Assembly (NCBI GenBank): GCA_002724815.1
Contig: PBPV01000077.1
Span: forward strand, 1 to 15,460
Direction of reading: 5' to 3'
DNA: 15,460 bases
Origin: Methanobacteriota archaeon
GTDB lineage: Archaea > Thermoplasmatota > Poseidoniia > Poseidoniales > Thalassarchaeaceae
Shown: one piece after another, positions 13,226 to 15,460 of the stretch
How the letters are laid out: each line of letters begins with the position of its first letter
Position numbering within the stretch: the first letter of the stretch is position 1
Notes under the pieces: model-generated
What the model saw: only the letters and a program-made list of their open reading frames with translations
Told to the model about the DNA's origin: nothing
Databases searched by the model: none
Position numbers and translations under genes: made by a program

Positions 13226-14140
13226 ATGCAGGAGGGCGAACTGCTCATCGCCGGCGTGGGGACGCTGGGTTGTACTTGGGCAAAAGCGTCCCATTCTCAT
13301 GTTTCCGAATGGGTGGACTTGGCCCTAATTGACGCAGACAATCTCTCGATGGATGGCGTTCGAAACGCCAATTGCTTGCTACTGGGCGACACCCCCACTG
13401 AGGTGGGTTGCGCTGGCATGCCTCAATTGGCCGAAGCTCGGATGCGTTCCCTCCAACCCATTACCTCTCATTTCCTTGAGCGGGCTGAGTTGGTTCTGGT
13501 TCTGACCGGACTCGGCGGCGGTTCTGGTTCGGGTGCTGCAATTGAATTCGCCCGACAAGCTTCCCAACATGGTTGCATGGTGATTGCAGTCGCAGGGATG
13601 CCATTTGAGGCCCAATCCGAACGTCAGAAAATCGCCGAAAAAGCTCTGATGCGTCTGAATGCCGCATCCGACGTGTGTGTCGAACTCAGTCTGGATCGAA
13701 TGGCATTGCAGGCTCGAGAGCGGGGTGTGGATTGGCAGCAAGGTTCAGCATGGGTCGAGGAATTGTGTGAAGGGTTGATGCGAACTTTGGCCAAGGTTGG
13801 ACTCATCAACTTAGATCTGATGGATTTACGCGCGATTGTCTCAAAAACAGGCGGCTCTACTTTGCTAGTCGCAGAAGGCCATTGTGACGAAGCTGACGAA
13901 CTTTATCGACGTGCACGTTCATCCCCACTCGCAGCTCTATCAGTCGATGGGGCAAGAGGGTGCTTGCTTCAAGTCGAGGGGGGGCCTCACATGACACTGA
14001 AACAGGTCGAAGGTGTCGCTGACGCATTCACTCAAGGTTTGTCATCAGATGCTCAAGTCATCATTGGCGCGAGGGTGTCGCCAGAATTGGGCGACAGAAT
14101 GCGTGTAGTGGCAGTGGTCAGTGGTTTGCCGAAAGATTAG
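13226..14140 (+). CDS. Divergent FtsZ/tubulin-superfamily GTPase
   Basis: A 304-residue protein from ATG 13226 (MQEGELLIAGVGTLG). An upstream in-frame ATG at 13136 falls inside the TPR gene and adds unrelated residues. The N-terminal beta-strand/loop GVGTLG (10-15) stands where FtsZ has its GGGGxG nucleotide loop. The tubulin signature appears as GLGGGSGSGAA (95-105), with Ser replacing the usual Thr. The synergy (T7) loop needed for GTP hydrolysis across subunits is present as NLDLMDLR (195-202), matching N-x-D-x-x-D. No long C-terminal tail for membrane-tether binding is visible. Expected role is a GTP-dependent cytoskeletal filament in division or cell shape. It is divergent enough that it may be a paralogue of the main division FtsZ rather than FtsZ itself. 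Confidence 0.82.
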   Translation: MQEGELLIAGVGTLGCTWAKASHSHVSEWVDLALIDADNLSMDGVRNANCLLLGDTPTEVGCAGMPQLAEARMRSLQPITSHFLERAELVLVLTGLGGGSGSGAAIEFARQASQHGCMVIAVAGMPFEAQSERQKIAEKALMRLNAASDVCVELSLDRMALQARERGVDWQQGSAWVEELCEGLMRTLAKVGLINLDLMDLRAIVSKTGGSTLLVAEGHCDEADELYRRARSSPLAALSVDGARGCLLQVEGGPHMTLKQVEGVADAFTQGLSSDAQVIIGARVSPELGDRMRVVAVVSGLPKD

Positions 14141-14150
14141 TTTCCTAATC
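14135..14150. terminator. Inverted repeat spanning both convergent stop codons
   Basis: GATTAG (14135-14140) and CTAATC (14145-14150) flank TTTC. The two TAG stop codons of the convergent genes are symmetrical parts of this repeat. It could form a weak 6-bp hairpin in either transcript. No long T-run follows, so a terminator function is only a possibility. Confidence 0.25.
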
Positions 14151-15460
14151 ATCAAACCCATCGTCTTCAAGCACAGGGTCAGGAATATCGACCAACTCAA
14201 TATCCAATTCATCTTCTTCTTCAGATTCATCTCCAGTTTCTTCATTTTCTTCGACTTGTGAATCTTCTCGCTCAGTATCTTCTTCAATCACTGAATTCTC
14301 CAAGCGAGCAGAATCTAACCATTGATCGAGGCTGCCAATTCTCCAACTATGAATCATCAACATTGTGAATGCAGTAATCAAATGGCCTATGCCAATCGTA
14401 GTAGAGACGCCCAATGTGCCGATGGCACCTTCAGTCAACTTTGAACCAAGTACCGAAATCATGGCGATTGATCCCGAGTAAGCCATGCCGAATGAGAGGC
14501 CCCAGAACACGGCATTTTTTTCGTTAAACATCTTGAATCCGCGTTGATGTGCCCCTTTGGCAAGACTCCAAATCGCGGCGATGACGGTAATAATCATCAG
14601 AATGAATTCCTCAAGAATCAGGAACAGCCCCCAATCATCGAACATGAATCTCCGGACAGCGCTCAGCAAATGCCAAGTCACAAACAACTGCATGAACAAG
14701 CCCCAGGCGAACCCAAATGCTGCTGTGTCCTTACGCCTTGAATCGGCGATGCGACCCTCGGTCGTGCGCCAAAAAAGCAGGGCTTGGATTGTAACGACGG
14801 CCAACGCAAAGAGGAATGCCCCCATCATGTCGGTGAAACCCATCTCGTCAGAATTGTCCGCACCCGTGACGAGAATCCAGTACGTGGAAGCGGCAAATAC
14901 TCCGATGATTGTCATGTGAATTGAAGTTGAGGTGAATCGTTTAGAATTGCGCTCAATTGAGGCAATTTTCACAGCACGCCCCTCGACAAAGATGCGCAAA
15001 CTGGTTGACAATGCTCGTCCTTGAGCAAAAGACCAAACCACAAACATCCCAGCAATCGCAATTCCCCAATATATGGCTTGATCTTTGCCAGAGTCGCTGG
15101 TAAGGTATAGTGCAATGAGTGTGAACGGAATGAGTCCCAACATTAAGGGAGAGATCCATGCGGAAACAATCCGAATGAAATACAGAAGTATTTTCTCCAT
15201 AATGGAAGTATTTTCAGGCAATGGTTGGAAATGGCTGAATTTGTGAATGACATTCATTTCTTGCATCCAGGCAGTCAATGCATATCCGACTGAAAGCCCA
15301 ATGAATCCAGCAATTCCGAGTGCAAATAAGGAGTCTGAACCGGATGAGGAAATCATGTAGAGGACAAATCCGGCTACCCCAATCAGGATGACATGCGGCA
15401 GTGTTGAAGGATCAAGCAAATTTTTGACAACATCCGTGACGGTCGGAGACTCGCCCTGCT
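14145..15460 (-). CDS. Polytopic membrane protein with acidic C-terminal tail; N-terminus beyond window
   Basis: The reading frame is open from the TAG at 14145-14147 to the right edge, giving about 437 visible residues. A TTG at 15419 is a possible but unconvincing start, because coding continues upstream of it (GESPTVTDVVKN), so the gene probably begins outside. About ten hydrophobic segments are spread over the visible N-terminal 360 residues, with positively charged loops such as RTTEGRIADSRRKD. The last 60 or so residues are dominated by Glu and Asp (for example ESEEEDELDIELVD), a disordered, highly charged cytosolic tail. No transporter or enzyme motif was recognised. It converges on the FtsZ-like gene with four bases between stop codons. 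Confidence 0.8.
   Translation of the reverse strand, partial: QGESPTVTDVVKNLLDPSTLPHVILIGVAGFVLYMISSSGSDSLFALGIAGFIGLSVGYALTAWMQEMNVIHKFSHFQPLPENTSIMEKILLYFIRIVSAWISPLMLGLIPFTLIALYLTSDSGKDQAIYWGIAIAGMFVVWSFAQGRALSTSLRIFVEGRAVKIASIERNSKRFTSTSIHMTIIGVFAASTYWILVTGADNSDEMGFTDMMGAFLFALAVVTIQALLFWRTTEGRIADSRRKDTAAFGFAWGLFMQLFVTWHLLSAVRRFMFDDWGLFLILEEFILMIITVIAAIWSLAKGAHQRGFKMFNEKNAVFWGLSFGMAYSGSIAMISVLGSKLTEGAIGTLGVSTTIGIGHLITAFTMLMIHSWRIGSLDQWLDSARLENSVIEEDTEREDSQVEENEETGDESEEEDELDIELVDIPDPVLEDDGFDD

Noticed and set aside
15417..15419. TTG at 15419 as the true start of the last membrane protein
   Set aside because: The frame remains open to the window edge, so the gene is better treated as truncated.
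1..15460. CRISPR arrays, insertion sequences, tRNA or rRNA genes
   Set aside because: I saw no regularly spaced repeats, transposase motifs, tRNA cloverleaf signatures or rRNA-like stretches; genes are densely packed protein-coding frames.

Overview
The window most resembles a marine planktonic archaeon, probably Marine Group II/Poseidoniia (Euryarchaeota/Thermoplasmatota-related). This is inferred from gene content: a vitamin B12-dependent methylmalonyl-CoA branch, a polyprenol-kinase-like membrane enzyme, an FtsZ-superfamily gene, and a Rieske/cytochrome b operon fused to a heterodisulfide-reductase module. Compact gene packing, GGAG/GAGGTG ribosome sites and TATA-like boxes instead of obvious -35/-10 pairs fit this too. 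No rRNA, tRNA, CRISPR array or mobile element was seen, so the taxonomic call is moderate. Coding density is very high; no gene-free stretch exceeds about 150 bp.

Left part (1-4.8 kb): a 5' portion of propionyl-CoA carboxylase beta points left. Divergent from it, a rightward cluster encodes the B12-binding small subunit of methylmalonyl-CoA mutase, a compact MeaB/ArgK GTPase, a polyprenol/dolichol-kinase-like membrane protein and a 37-residue membrane peptide. An AsnB-type asparagine synthetase follows and is translationally coupled to a GshA-family glutamate-cysteine ligase (to 5.9 kb). The pccB, mutase and MeaB genes belong to propionyl-CoA/methylmalonyl-CoA interconversion. AsnB and GshA use Gln/Asp and Glu/Cys.

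Centre (5.9-12.7 kb, all leftward): one tight eight-gene operon. In transcription order it encodes an exported, membrane-anchored Reelin-like protein with a C-T-C-H motif, a two-helix membrane protein, a Tat-exported Rieske protein, a b6-type cytochrome b, and a 938-residue fusion. The fusion joins cytochrome b C-terminal helices (subunit IV, PDWY Qo motif), a large extracytoplasmic domain, and a cytoplasmic HdrD-like module with two 4Fe-4S motifs and two CCG domains. A small membrane protein, a 2[4Fe-4S] ferredoxin and another small membrane protein complete the operon. My reading is a hybrid quinol/Rieske-cytochrome b complex wired through its own polypeptide to cytosolic ferredoxin or thiol/disulfide chemistry. 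This is the most unusual system in the window.

Right part (12.7-15.5 kb): a divergent promoter region leads to a small TPR protein and a divergent FtsZ/tubulin-superfamily GTPase. A multi-helix membrane protein with a strongly acidic C-terminal tail converges on them; its reading frame stays open to the right edge, so its start lies outside.
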